Assembly: GCA_015493475.1 (NCBI GenBank)
Contig: WGDC01000089.1
Coordinates: 1 to 64,000 of the forward strand
Source: Deltaproteobacteria bacterium
GTDB lineage: Bacteria > Desulfobacterota > Dissulfuribacteria > Dissulfuribacterales > QOAL01
DNA: 64,000 nt
Reading direction: 5' to 3'
In this document: positions 54,906-62,706 of the stretch, in pieces
Layout: each line of letters opens with the position of its first letter
How positions within the stretch are numbered: the first letter of the stretch is position 1
Position numbers and translations under genes: made by a program
Notes under the pieces: generated by a model
Databases searched by the model: none
Seen by the model: only the letters and a program-made list of their open reading frames with translations
Told to the model about the DNA's origin: nothing

Positions 54906-55934
54906 ATGAACAGGACTGTGCCGGTCGAAGAGGCTGTAAACATGGTGATTCCCCACGATATCACCGAGATCAGGCCAGGGGAATTCAAGGGGCCTGCCTT
55001 TAAAAGGGGGCATGTTATAAGGCAGGAAGACATCCCACACCTAAAGCGCCTTGGGAAAGAACGCATCTTCGTTTTTGACCTTGGACCCGGAGAGCTTCAC
55101 GAGGACGAAGCGGCCATCAGAATGGCCAGGGCCGTGGCTGGACAGGGAGTAGAGTACTCAAAAGAGATAGCCGAGGGTAAGGTGGGTTTCAAGGCGGCCA
55201 TAGACGGTCTCTTGAAGGTAGAGACAGAGGCGCTTTTCAGGTTTAACCTCCCCGGGGACGTAATGCTTGCTACCCGTCACACAGATACAGTGGTAAAACG
55301 GGGCGAGAAGCTTGGGGCCGGTCGGGCCATCCCCCTCGTAATCAGAGAGGAGGCGGTCAACAGGGCGGTTGCCATTGGCCAGGAGGCAGGGGGCATCCTA
55401 AAGGTCCTGCCCTTTAGAAAGAGCAGGGCTGGCCTGGTCATTACTGGAAACGAGGTCTATTATGGCAGAATAAAGGACGCCTTTGAACCGGTCTTGAGAA
55501 AGAAGGTGGAATCTTTTGGAGGCCAGGTAATAAACGTGCGCTTTGCGCCCGATGACCCTGATGTTATCGCCCGCCACATAAGGAGCTGCCTTGATGCGGG
55601 GGCTGACCTCATCTTGACAAGTGGCGGGATGTCGGTTGATCCTGACGACGTGGCAAGGCACGGAATCAGGAAGGCTGGGGCTGTAGATGTGGTCTACGGT
55701 TCATCTGTGCTTCCAGGGGCCATGTTCCTTGTGGCCTATATCGAGGGCGTTCCGGTACTCGGCATGCCCGCCTGCGGCATGTATTTCAAGACAACGGTCC
55801 TGGACCTGGTCTTTCCAAGAATACTTGCTGGGGAAAAGATTGGTCGCACGGAAATCGCGGCCCTTGGCCACGGGGGCTTCTGCTTAGGCTGCAGAGAATG
55901 CCGTTACCCTCTTTGCCCGTTCGGGAAAGGATAA
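54906..55934 (+). CDS. Molybdopterin-binding protein with Cys-rich tail
   Basis: A 342-residue protein of the MoCF (MogA/MoeA-type) molybdopterin-binding group. GLVITGNEVYYGRI and LILTSGGMSVDPDDV are the diagnostic loops, and VPVLGMPACGMYF is near the C-terminus. The last 20 residues are Cys-rich (FCLGCRECRYPLCPFG), possibly a metal or cluster site. ATG 54906 is set by AGGGAGG upstream. The family handles molybdenum cofactor or regulates it, but the exact reaction is unclear. The gene heads a three-gene molybdenum-linked operon. Confidence 0.82.
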   Translation: MNRTVPVEEAVNMVIPHDITEIRPGEFKGPAFKRGHVIRQEDIPHLKRLGKERIFVFDLGPGELHEDEAAIRMARAVAGQGVEYSKEIAEGKVGFKAAIDGLLKVETEALFRFNLPGDVMLATRHTDTVVKRGEKLGAGRAIPLVIREEAVNRAVAIGQEAGGILKVLPFRKSRAGLVITGNEVYYGRIKDAFEPVLRKKVESFGGQVINVRFAPDDPDVIARHIRSCLDAGADLILTSGGMSVDPDDVARHGIRKAGAVDVVYGSSVLPGAMFLVAYIEGVPVLGMPACGMYFKTTVLDLVFPRILAGEKIGRTEIAALGHGGFCLGCRECRYPLCPFGKG

Positions 55935-55938
55935 GACC

Positions 55939-56325
55939 ATGGCTGGCAACTACCGGATAAGAGGCAGGATATGGATTGAAGGGGAAGATGGCACGTTTCT
56001 TGGCTATGGCAGGATGGTTCTTCTTGAACGTATTAGGGACTACGGCTCCATCAGCGCAGCGGCCAGGTCCATGGGAATGGCGTACCGACACGCCTGGCGC
56101 CTGGTAGATTCCATGAACAGGCAGGCACCCGTTCCCCTCGTGGTCACAAGTACCGGGGGACCAGGAGGCGGGGGAGCAAAGCTTACAGGGGCTGGAGAAA
56201 GGGCAATCAGCCTTTTCAGGGATACCTACGGGGCCTTAAAGGTGTTTCTGCGCGAGGAAACCCATAAGCTGCAGGGGACCATCGAGGACCTCCAGAAAAA
56301 AGAGGAAGAGGCAGATGAAGTGTGA
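55939..56325 (+). CDS. ModE-type winged-helix regulator without TOBE domains
   Basis: A 128-residue protein matching the N-terminal DNA-binding part of ModE: LLERIRDYGSISAAARSMGMAYRHAWRLVDSMN is the helix-turn-helix (quoted in pieces: GSISAAARSMGM, AYRHAWRLVDSMN). The molybdate-binding TOBE repeats of full ModE are absent. It lies 4 bases after the molybdopterin-binding gene and overlaps the next gene by 11, so it probably controls molybdenum or tungsten genes, with the metal sensed elsewhere. Confidence 0.8.
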   Translation: MAGNYRIRGRIWIEGEDGTFLGYGRMVLLERIRDYGSISAAARSMGMAYRHAWRLVDSMNRQAPVPLVVTSTGGPGGGGAKLTGAGERAISLFRDTYGALKVFLREETHKLQGTIEDLQKKEEEADEV

Positions 56326-56665
56326 AAGGTGTGGCGGAAAGCTCGATGCAGGAGAAGAGATAAAATATATGGGCCAGGTGCTGTGCGAGGACTGCTACAT
56401 GGACGTCCTCTCTCCAACCCGGGTCTGCGACCCCTGGGCAGTCTACTCTGCAAAATCAGAAGACAGATCCGGGACTACCCTTACAGATGTGCAGGAAAAA
56501 GTACTGGAGATTCTTAAGGAAACAGGCGGTCTTGAGCCCGACGGGCTTGCAAAGAGACTTGGCCTGAAGACGACCGATGTTCAAAGAGAACTTGCGGCCC
56601 TGAGACACATGGAAAAGGTAAGGGCCGCTATGAAGGGGGGCAAAAAGGTCTTCTGTCTGTGGTGA
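56315..56665 (+). CDS. Zinc-ribbon plus winged-helix protein
   Basis: A 116-residue protein with an N-terminal four-Cys ribbon (CERC and CEDC) and a C-terminal winged helix (VQEKVLEILKETGG, GLAKRLGLKTTDVQRELAAL). It is probably a transcriptional regulator. It overlaps the ModE-type gene by 11 bases, so the two may act together. The family is not recognised more closely. Confidence 0.65.
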   Translation: MKCERCGGKLDAGEEIKYMGQVLCEDCYMDVLSPTRVCDPWAVYSAKSEDRSGTTLTDVQEKVLEILKETGGLEPDGLAKRLGLKTTDVQRELAALRHMEKVRAAMKGGKKVFCLW

Positions 56666-57024
56666 CGGGTGTGGGCCTCCCCTTCTTGGCCGCCTCTGGA
56701 CCGGGGAAAAGCCTTTCAGAGGCGTTGTCTCGTCTAAGGCCAACTATTTATATTGATCTATGATCTGAGGAAGGCAAGAAAAGGAACAAGGAGATTTCCA
56801 AGATACGGGCCCAGGTAGAAAGACCCTTTGCCATAATAAAGAGCAAATGGAGACATACTCGGGCCAAATATATAGGGCTTTTAAGAAACTCGGTTCATAT
56901 TCTCCTGATTTCCATGGCCTACAACCTGCGACGAGCCTGTTAATTAGCCACTAACCATATCAAAGAGTGGTGCGCCTCCTGGGAGAAATAATCGGTAGAA
57001 AACCATTTTAAAAAGGTCCCCAAA
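56666..57024. other. Intergenic region containing an IS5-type remnant
   Basis: About 360 bases between the zinc-ribbon gene and the methyltransferase gene. The only recognisable content is the decayed transposase end at 56764-56943. No terminator was found after the zinc-ribbon gene. Confidence 0.4.
56764..56943 (+). pseudogene. IS5-family transposase C-terminal remnant
   Basis: Translation in one frame gives about 59 residues ending in a stop: KIRAQVERPFAIIKSKW, then HTRAKYIGLLRNS and MAYNLRRAC. This is the C-terminal end of IS5-type DDE transposases, including the last catalytic Glu (VERPF). An in-frame stop at 56761 and the absence of the rest of the gene show it is a fragment. Confidence 0.75.
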
Positions 57025-57690
57025 ATGAAGCAAAAACATGACTACTTTGACGAGGCAGCGCGAAATTGGGAAGAAAATCCCCGAAGAGTCGAGCTTGCAG
57101 CAGCGGTGGCACGGTCGATAAGGGACAACATACCGCTTTCCCGCAACATGACATGCATGGAGTACGGCTGCGGCACGGGGCTTGTCTCCATGCTCCTTGC
57201 CCCCTATCTTGGCCATATAACGGCCGTTGACACCTCGGAACAGATGTTGAAGGTCCTTGAAGGAAAACTATCTGCCCGGGACGGGATAAATAACATTTCT
57301 ACGTACCAGCTTGATCTTACAAAAAACAATTTTCCCAACGACTTATTCAGAGAGGGGCTTGATCTGATCTTTTCAAGCATGACCCTTCACCACGTTGGGC
57401 CTGTTGAGAAACTTCTACTCAGGTTTTATCAGCTCCTTAGGCCTGGGGGCTGGATAGCAGTGGCAGACCTTGACAAAGAGGATGGAGATTTCCATGGCAG
57501 GGATATCCCAGGGGTGGCCCATTATGGATTCGATAGGGAGCAAATAAGCAGGATGCTATCCAAGTTTGGTTTTGAAAAAATAAAAATTCTTACGGCGCAC
57601 AAAATAAAAAAGAACACTGAATCCGGGGCAAGCAAGATATTCCCGGTATTTCTCGCCCTCGGGAAAAAATTACAGACTAATCCTTACTGA
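57025..57690 (+). CDS. Class I SAM-dependent methyltransferase
   Basis: A 221-residue protein with SAM-binding motif I MEYGCGTGLVSM, motif II AVDTSEQML, and LIFSSMTLHHVG as post-I motif. The substrate is unknown; the pattern resembles UbiE/MenG- or small-molecule-type methyltransferases. It lies after a transposon remnant. No operon partner is evident. Confidence 0.78.
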   Translation: MKQKHDYFDEAARNWEENPRRVELAAAVARSIRDNIPLSRNMTCMEYGCGTGLVSMLLAPYLGHITAVDTSEQMLKVLEGKLSARDGINNISTYQLDLTKNNFPNDLFREGLDLIFSSMTLHHVGPVEKLLLRFYQLLRPGGWIAVADLDKEDGDFHGRDIPGVAHYGFDREQISRMLSKFGFEKIKILTAHKIKKNTESGASKIFPVFLALGKKLQTNPY

Positions 57691-57708
57691 ACGAAGGAAT
57701 TATCTCTT

Positions 57709-58239
57709 TTAACGCCTTGCGGGCGGGAAGGACTTGAGGAGCTCCGTAGCCACTTGGAGCGCATATTTCATACGCTCATCGGGATTTTTATGCGACTTCA
57801 GCCTGTCTGTTGCAATGCCCCTCCAGAATATATTCCTCGTCTTGGGATCCAGGGCATCCACTATTATTTTTCCTTCCTTGTATTCGTATTCCCGCTGGAT
57901 GGGTACCATTGCATAGGTTCCAAAGCCGTAGGGGTATAGCCCTACCCTCTGATAATCTGTTATCACCTGACGCCTGTTCTTTATGTTGGTGTGAAAAACC
58001 ACGTAGAAGTCCGCCTTTCCCTTGGAAGCCGGAACGTATCCCTTGGCCTTGAAAGCTCTCGTTAGGGCCTCAACTATGCGCTGCTGCATGGGGGAGTTAC
58101 CGTGCCTATTGTAAACGATTGCAAAGGTCTTAAGCCTTGTAAAATCGAAACTGGAATTGTAATCACTCGTTACACGGAGAGTAGAACAGCCCGCAAATAG
58201 AAACAGCAATGCAAAAACTACAACAAAACCGCCTTTCAT
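57709..58239 (-). CDS. DUF4136 lipoprotein
   Basis: A 176-residue lipoprotein (lipobox FAGC, C18) of the DUF4136 type: DYNSSFDFTRLKTFAI at the front, TDYQRVGLYPYGFG in the middle and IFWRGIATDRL near the end. Its function is unknown; the family is periplasmic or outer-membrane associated. It converges with the methyltransferase gene and appears monocistronic. Confidence 0.78.
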   Translation of the reverse strand: MKGGFVVVFALLFLFAGCSTLRVTSDYNSSFDFTRLKTFAIVYNRHGNSPMQQRIVEALTRAFKAKGYVPASKGKADFYVVFHTNIKNRRQVITDYQRVGLYPYGFGTYAMVPIQREYEYKEGKIIVDALDPKTRNIFWRGIATDRLKSHKNPDERMKYALQVATELLKSFPPARR

Positions 58240-58388
58240 GGTTAATTGACCTCCTTGACGACCCTGCCTTTGGACGGAACGATTCTAATCTTGTTGCTGC
58301 AATACATGTGAGTCTCAAAAATATCTACTAAATAGGATTAATAAAGTCAACATAATCCCTATTGTTGCCACACGAACAGGAAAACACC

Positions 58389-59369
58389 TCAGCCTGGCAA
58401 GCATTCGGCAGGTTCTTCCCAGCCGAGTGCTTTGGCCTTGTACTTATTGGAAATTTTGAGTTTTACATCAAGAAAACGAAACACTGCCGCAGCCACATCA
58501 ACCCCGCATGTCTTTTCCAGCCCCTCAAACCCTGGAGAGGAGTTGACCTCGAGGATCCTCATACCGACTTCATCGTCATAGAGATAGTCGAGACCAGCCA
58601 TATCCATGCCGAGGACCTTCATGGTATCCGCCACTGCAAGCTGGTTCTTCAGGCCATACTCAAAGGGCACAGCGCTGCCTCCCTGGGAATAGTTGGATTT
58701 GAAGCCCTCGGCAGCCTTTCTTTCCATGGCTCCGACAATCATCCCTCCCACTGAAAGCACTCTGACATCCCTCCCCCTGCTTTCAGGCAGAAACTGCTGA
58801 AGAAAAAGCTCTGCATCCGGATTGTTCGCCTCGACGAACTGCAGCAAGTCGTTCAGGGCCTGGCGGGTTTCACACAGGTGAACCCCGCTACCCTGGGTAC
58901 CGATCCTGGTCTTTACCACTGTGGGAAGCCCTATCTCTTTTTCTACAAGATCGATATTCACGGGAAACTGAACAAGCATGGTCTTTGGCACTGGAAGCCG
59001 CGCATCGGAAAGCCTCTGGAGATGGAGCAGCTTATCCTGCGCTAGCGAAACCGCCGCTGAACTATTCAGGCTATAAATACCAAGCTTTTCAAGATGACGA
59101 AGCACCGCCAGGGCAAAGTAACTCGTGGTGGAGCCCATACGGGGTATGACAAAATCGGGCAAATCCTTTACGTGCTCTCCGTGCAAAAAGAGATCGGGCT
59201 TTCCTCCCATGCCTATTACGAAGGCAAGCTCCTCAGGATTTACCACTTCAACCCTGTACCCATATCTCGGCGCCGTTTCCATAAGACGATCTACCTCATA
59301 GGTTTCCTGTTTGACCAAGCTCCTGTCTGGCCTGTAAAGTATCCATCCCTGTGCTATGTATTTTTCCAT
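58389..59369 (-). CDS. RimK-type ATP-grasp ligase
   Basis: A 326-residue ATP-grasp protein of the RimK/LysX family, which adds glutamate or another amino acid to an acceptor. VVKTRIGTQGSGVHL and RDVRVLSVGG form the nucleotide site, and MRILEVNSSPGFEGLE holds the metal ligands. The acceptor (ribosomal protein, coenzyme or amino-acid carrier) cannot be told from sequence. No carrier-protein gene is adjacent. It is downstream of the symporter-fusion gene with a 245-base gap. Confidence 0.8.
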   Translation of the reverse strand: MEKYIAQGWILYRPDRSLVKQETYEVDRLMETAPRYGYRVEVVNPEELAFVIGMGGKPDLFLHGEHVKDLPDFVIPRMGSTTSYFALAVLRHLEKLGIYSLNSSAAVSLAQDKLLHLQRLSDARLPVPKTMLVQFPVNIDLVEKEIGLPTVVKTRIGTQGSGVHLCETRQALNDLLQFVEANNPDAELFLQQFLPESRGRDVRVLSVGGMIVGAMERKAAEGFKSNYSQGGSAVPFEYGLKNQLAVADTMKVLGMDMAGLDYLYDDEVGMRILEVNSSPGFEGLEKTCGVDVAAAVFRFLDVKLKISNKYKAKALGWEEPAECLPG

Positions 59370-59614
59370 TAGGTAACCTTCCTTTATTACACTATTTCAA
59401 AGCTGCCCCTTTTCTTGCCCGCCAATCGAGGCGTTATTGAGAAAAAGCTTACGTGCCCTGAAAAACGTCACGCCTTTTTGCGCCATGGCCTTGCCCATAG
59501 AAAAAACCTTATCATGAGACCTACTTGCATCAATGCCAGGACCAGGGAATCCCAAACGCACCCCTTCCGTTCTCAGCATACGCCTATTCCATGCCGTTCA
59601 CAATACCGGGCAAA

Positions 59615-61774
59615 TTACTTTATCCACCCGAGCACATCCTTGGCAATGGACCACCTCCCCTTCGAGGCACTATGCCTCTTGCCCAATATCCAGTAATCGT
59701 ATGCGGCCGTAGTCAGCCCAGACTTTACAGCAGTCTCGAGCCAGGTATTTACGTACCAAGCCCACTGCACCTGGTCATCTGGAAGAGCAAAGGCCATGGG
59801 ACACTCGTACTTCAGACCCTTTGGGATCACCACCGTCCAGGCTGGATATATCAACGTCCAGGCGGTGGCCGTCTGGGCGGTATAGAGCATGGCATCAACA
59901 TCCTTGGCCTTGCCCCTGAAAAAATCCCTCGGAGAATTTATCACAACGAGCCTTGCGTTTGGGAAAAGCCGCTGACCCGCCCCTTCCTTGAACCTGAACG
60001 GCGTCACCCCGAGGCGCAGTCCCTCCATTCCCCTGATCTTGTCATAAGATGAAAAGTCATTCCGCCTGTAGTCGGGCACCACAAGGCCCAGATATTCATC
60101 AAGGTAACTACGTGAAAAAACGAACCTCAGGGCCCTTTGAGGGCTGACGCTTATGCCGCCCACTGCAAGGTCTATGCGTCCGCTGTCCAGGTCCTTTTCC
60201 ACCCTGTTCCATTTTATTTTTACTATCTCAACAGCGACTCCAAGGTCCCTTGCAAGGCTGTGGACAAGCTCCATGTCGTACCCTACCACGTGGCCCTTGG
60301 CGTTTTTGAAGGCGAATGGCAGCCTATCCTTGGAATAACCAACCCTGAGGATTCCCCTGTCCTTGATGATCCTAAGCCGTGGCAGACTTAATTGTCCTGG
60401 ACCAAGTGGTGCAGGATGGCCGTCTCCTTTCACTGTCGCAAGGGGCCCCATAAGTTCCATATTCACCAAGGTCTTGTAGCCCGTGTACTTATATGGAATC
60501 AGCCTTGTAAGAACAAACCCGAGCCCGGCCATTACAAGAGCCGTAACAACTAGGCTCGCTGCCGCCACTTCCACCATCTTACGCCATCTGAGCCTGCCAG
60601 CCATTGCACATGCGCCAAGAAGACATATTATAACACCATGCATGGCCGCAAGGGCCGTGGCAAAACGCATGGTAAAAACGCTGCCTAAGAGGTAAAGTTG
60701 AAAGAGATCTGCCGGAAGCTTAAAAAAATCAAGCATAAAGGGAATCGCAACTGCCATGGAGCCAAAGGCGGTCAATATTCCGAGCACGCAGAAGGCCGGG
60801 TAGCTTGAAACTCCAATGGGAGAGCCAACGAACCAGGCGGCAAATAGTACAAATCCTATTCCAAGTATGGTGCCCACACTAGGGAAACTGTAGGCAGTTG
60901 GCACAAGCGCATCCACTGCCGAAATAGTCGTCTTGTCCTTGAGCCCCTTCTTTTCAAGAAGTGCCTTTGTCTTCTCGGCTATCATCGGCAGCACCACAAG
61001 GACCGTGCCGGTTGCAAAGGCGGTGACCATGGCGAGCCTCGCATCCTTGAGCACTTCCGAGTACTTGAAAGCCGCTGCCTTAGAGGCGAGCATTGGGAGG
61101 GCAAAAAAGGCAAGAACCAGCCACGCTCCAAGATAGATCCAAAGGTATACCTGGAGACGGCTGAGCTCCTCTACCTGCAGAGTTCCGGCTGCGGCTGCTG
61201 ACAAAGCAAAGATGCCTACGGGGGCGCTCTTAGCCACAACCGACGCCATTTTCATCAGGGCGTCGCTGAGGTTCTGCATACTCAGGATGAACCCCTGCCT
61301 GTCCTGTACGGTAATAAGGGCCACCCCGAGAAAGATACTGAAGACCACGATGGCGGGCACTATGGTGTTGGCCATCGCATAAAAGGGATTTGAAGGTATG
61401 TACAGATCGAGAAAGTTGATCTTCCTTGATTCCGAAACCATGCTGGTACTGAAGAAATAGGCAGATGTCCAGTTGGGATAGGCGAGTGGAAGAAGGGTAA
61501 GGGTCAGGGCGGTCAAAACCCAGAGAAACAGGATCAGGCCCCCGCCACGCAGACCGATTTGCCGTGCCATTTTGAGGTCCAGCCGGCCAAGCCCTCCTAT
61601 GAGCGAAACCATTATATATGGGATAACGGTCATCTGGAGAAGCTTTATGTAGATGTTTCCTATAATATTGAGTCGGCCGGCAGGTTCGCCGAAGAAGAGC
61701 CCCACAATGATTCCTAGGAAAAGGCTCGCGAAAACGCGTTGAAATGGAGTAAGTTTTAGAGGGTTGATCGTCAC
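59615..61774 (-). CDS. SDF-type symporter fused to a periplasmic solute-binding (SBP_bac_3) domain
   Basis: A 719-residue fusion. Residues 1-440 form a multi-helix transporter of the dicarboxylate/amino-acid:cation symporter family. From about 460 a solute-binding domain follows (RGILRVGYSKDRLPFAF, VVGYDMELVHSLA, RIDLAVGGISVSPQRA), as in amino-acid-binding proteins. The usual NMDGT motif of the symporter is not present; the matching region reads SFPSVGTIL. GTG 61774 is chosen to give the family N-terminus (TINPLKLTPFQ). The GTG at 61849 lies directly behind a terminator and has no ribosome site. Substrate unknown. Confidence 0.82.
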   Translation of the reverse strand: MTINPLKLTPFQRVFASLFLGIIVGLFFGEPAGRLNIIGNIYIKLLQMTVIPYIMVSLIGGLGRLDLKMARQIGLRGGGLILFLWVLTALTLTLLPLAYPNWTSAYFFSTSMVSESRKINFLDLYIPSNPFYAMANTIVPAIVVFSIFLGVALITVQDRQGFILSMQNLSDALMKMASVVAKSAPVGIFALSAAAAGTLQVEELSRLQVYLWIYLGAWLVLAFFALPMLASKAAAFKYSEVLKDARLAMVTAFATGTVLVVLPMIAEKTKALLEKKGLKDKTTISAVDALVPTAYSFPSVGTILGIGFVLFAAWFVGSPIGVSSYPAFCVLGILTAFGSMAVAIPFMLDFFKLPADLFQLYLLGSVFTMRFATALAAMHGVIICLLGACAMAGRLRWRKMVEVAAASLVVTALVMAGLGFVLTRLIPYKYTGYKTLVNMELMGPLATVKGDGHPAPLGPGQLSLPRLRIIKDRGILRVGYSKDRLPFAFKNAKGHVVGYDMELVHSLARDLGVAVEIVKIKWNRVEKDLDSGRIDLAVGGISVSPQRALRFVFSRSYLDEYLGLVVPDYRRNDFSSYDKIRGMEGLRLGVTPFRFKEGAGQRLFPNARLVVINSPRDFFRGKAKDVDAMLYTAQTATAWTLIYPAWTVVIPKGLKYECPMAFALPDDQVQWAWYVNTWLETAVKSGLTTAAYDYWILGKRHSASKGRWSIAKDVLGWIK

Positions 61775-61851
61775 TTTCAAAAAGAAATAACCGCGGGCCC
61801 ATACGTTCCGCCATTTCCCAGCCCGATTCGGGTATAAGTCTTTCCGCACGG

Positions 61852-61881
61852 AAAAAGGGGAAACGGGACGGTCGTTCCCCC
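61852..61881 (-). terminator. Intrinsic terminator after tRNA-Arg
   Basis: On the minus strand GGGGGAAC and GTTTCCCC form an 8-bp stem (one G-U pair) with a 9-base loop, followed by TTTTT. It lies 16 bases past the tRNA CCA end and separates the tRNA from the symporter gene. Confidence 0.75.
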
Positions 61882-61896
61882 CTGGTCAACAAACAC

Positions 61897-61973
<77 letters not shown>

Positions 61974-61994
61974 CTGGCAAAAAAATCAAGGCCC

Positions 61995-62023
61995 TGTATA
62001 ATCACTTTTTAAATTATTGTAAA
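61995..62023 (-). promoter_or_regulatory. Promoter of tRNA-Arg
   Basis: On the minus strand, TTTACA (62023-62018), a 17-base spacer and TATACA (62000-61995), 22 bases before the tRNA 5' end. Both boxes are five of six matches to the sigma-70 consensus. Confidence 0.6.
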
Positions 62024-62048
62024 GAACAGGAACAGCATGGCAAAGCGC

Positions 62049-62077
62049 TTTAAGAAACTTTTCATATAGAGTATAAT
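62049..62077 (+). promoter_or_regulatory. Possible promoter upstream of the SlyD-type gene
   Basis: A perfect TATAAT (62072-62077) with a poor -35 box TTTAAG (62049-62054, spacer 17), 150 bases before the ATG. Beyond it, ATCTCC...GGAGAT could form a small hairpin in the leader. The assignment is tentative. Confidence 0.3.
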
Positions 62078-62226
62078 GACATATCTCCATCAAGAAAGGA
62101 GATTTTCCTGAGAGACATTATTTTCCCCAATTTTAAGGCAGGGGAAGTGTAAAGACGCCGCGCATTTGATGTGTGTAGGCACGTTTATGGCAACCACCAC
62201 AGAATAATTGGCATAAAGAGGAAAAA

Positions 62227-62706
62227 ATGAAGGTGCAAAACGATACGGTAGTCGAGATCCAATATACTCTTGAGGTAAAAGACGATTATACCCCGCCTGA
62301 GCTTTCCAGGGTATTCAAAACGGAGTTTCTCTACGGAAGGGAACCGGTTATCCCGGCCCTTGAGAAGGCGATATTCCAACTTTCTGAAGGAGAAGAGGTA
62401 GAGGTCTACATTCCCCCGGAACAAGGCTTCGGCAATAGGGATGAATCATTAGTGACCGAGGTGCCCCTCTCTGAAGTAACGAGACCGGACGCCCTTAAAA
62501 AGGGGAAATTGTACGAAGAGGTTACTCTCCATGGTCAGCCGGTCCGGTTCATGGTTAAAGAGATAAGGAAGGACAGCGTGGTGGCCGACTTCAACCACCC
62601 GGCAGCCGGAAAGGAACTGCTTATAAAGGCGCAGATCCTTTCCATACGCGCGGCCTCCGCCATGGACATCCTGAGGGCTGTAAATTTTAATAGAGGCGGG
62701 GGGTGA
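62227..62706 (+). CDS. FKBP-type peptidyl-prolyl isomerase, SlyD-like
   Basis: A 159-residue isomerase/chaperone: the FKBP portion (VEIQYTLEVKD, YGREPVIPALEKAI) is split by an IF-type insertion (PPEQGFGNRDESLVTEVP). The His-rich metal tail of E. coli SlyD is missing. GAGG stands about 6 bases before the ATG. The stop overlaps the GTG of tilS as GTGA. Confidence 0.85.
   Translation: MKVQNDTVVEIQYTLEVKDDYTPPELSRVFKTEFLYGREPVIPALEKAIFQLSEGEEVEVYIPPEQGFGNRDESLVTEVPLSEVTRPDALKKGKLYEEVTLHGQPVRFMVKEIRKDSVVADFNHPAAGKELLIKAQILSIRAASAMDILRAVNFNRGGG

Noticed and set aside
59397-59579. 60-codon minus-strand frame between the symporter fusion and the RimK-type gene
   Set aside because: It has no recognisable domain, only a weak ribosome site, and composition like non-coding sequence. 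It could be a small gene, but I cannot support it.
61775-61849. GTG 61849 as start of the symporter fusion
   Set aside because: It begins 3 bases after the tRNA terminator's T-run with no ribosome site, and adds 25 residues foreign to the family.
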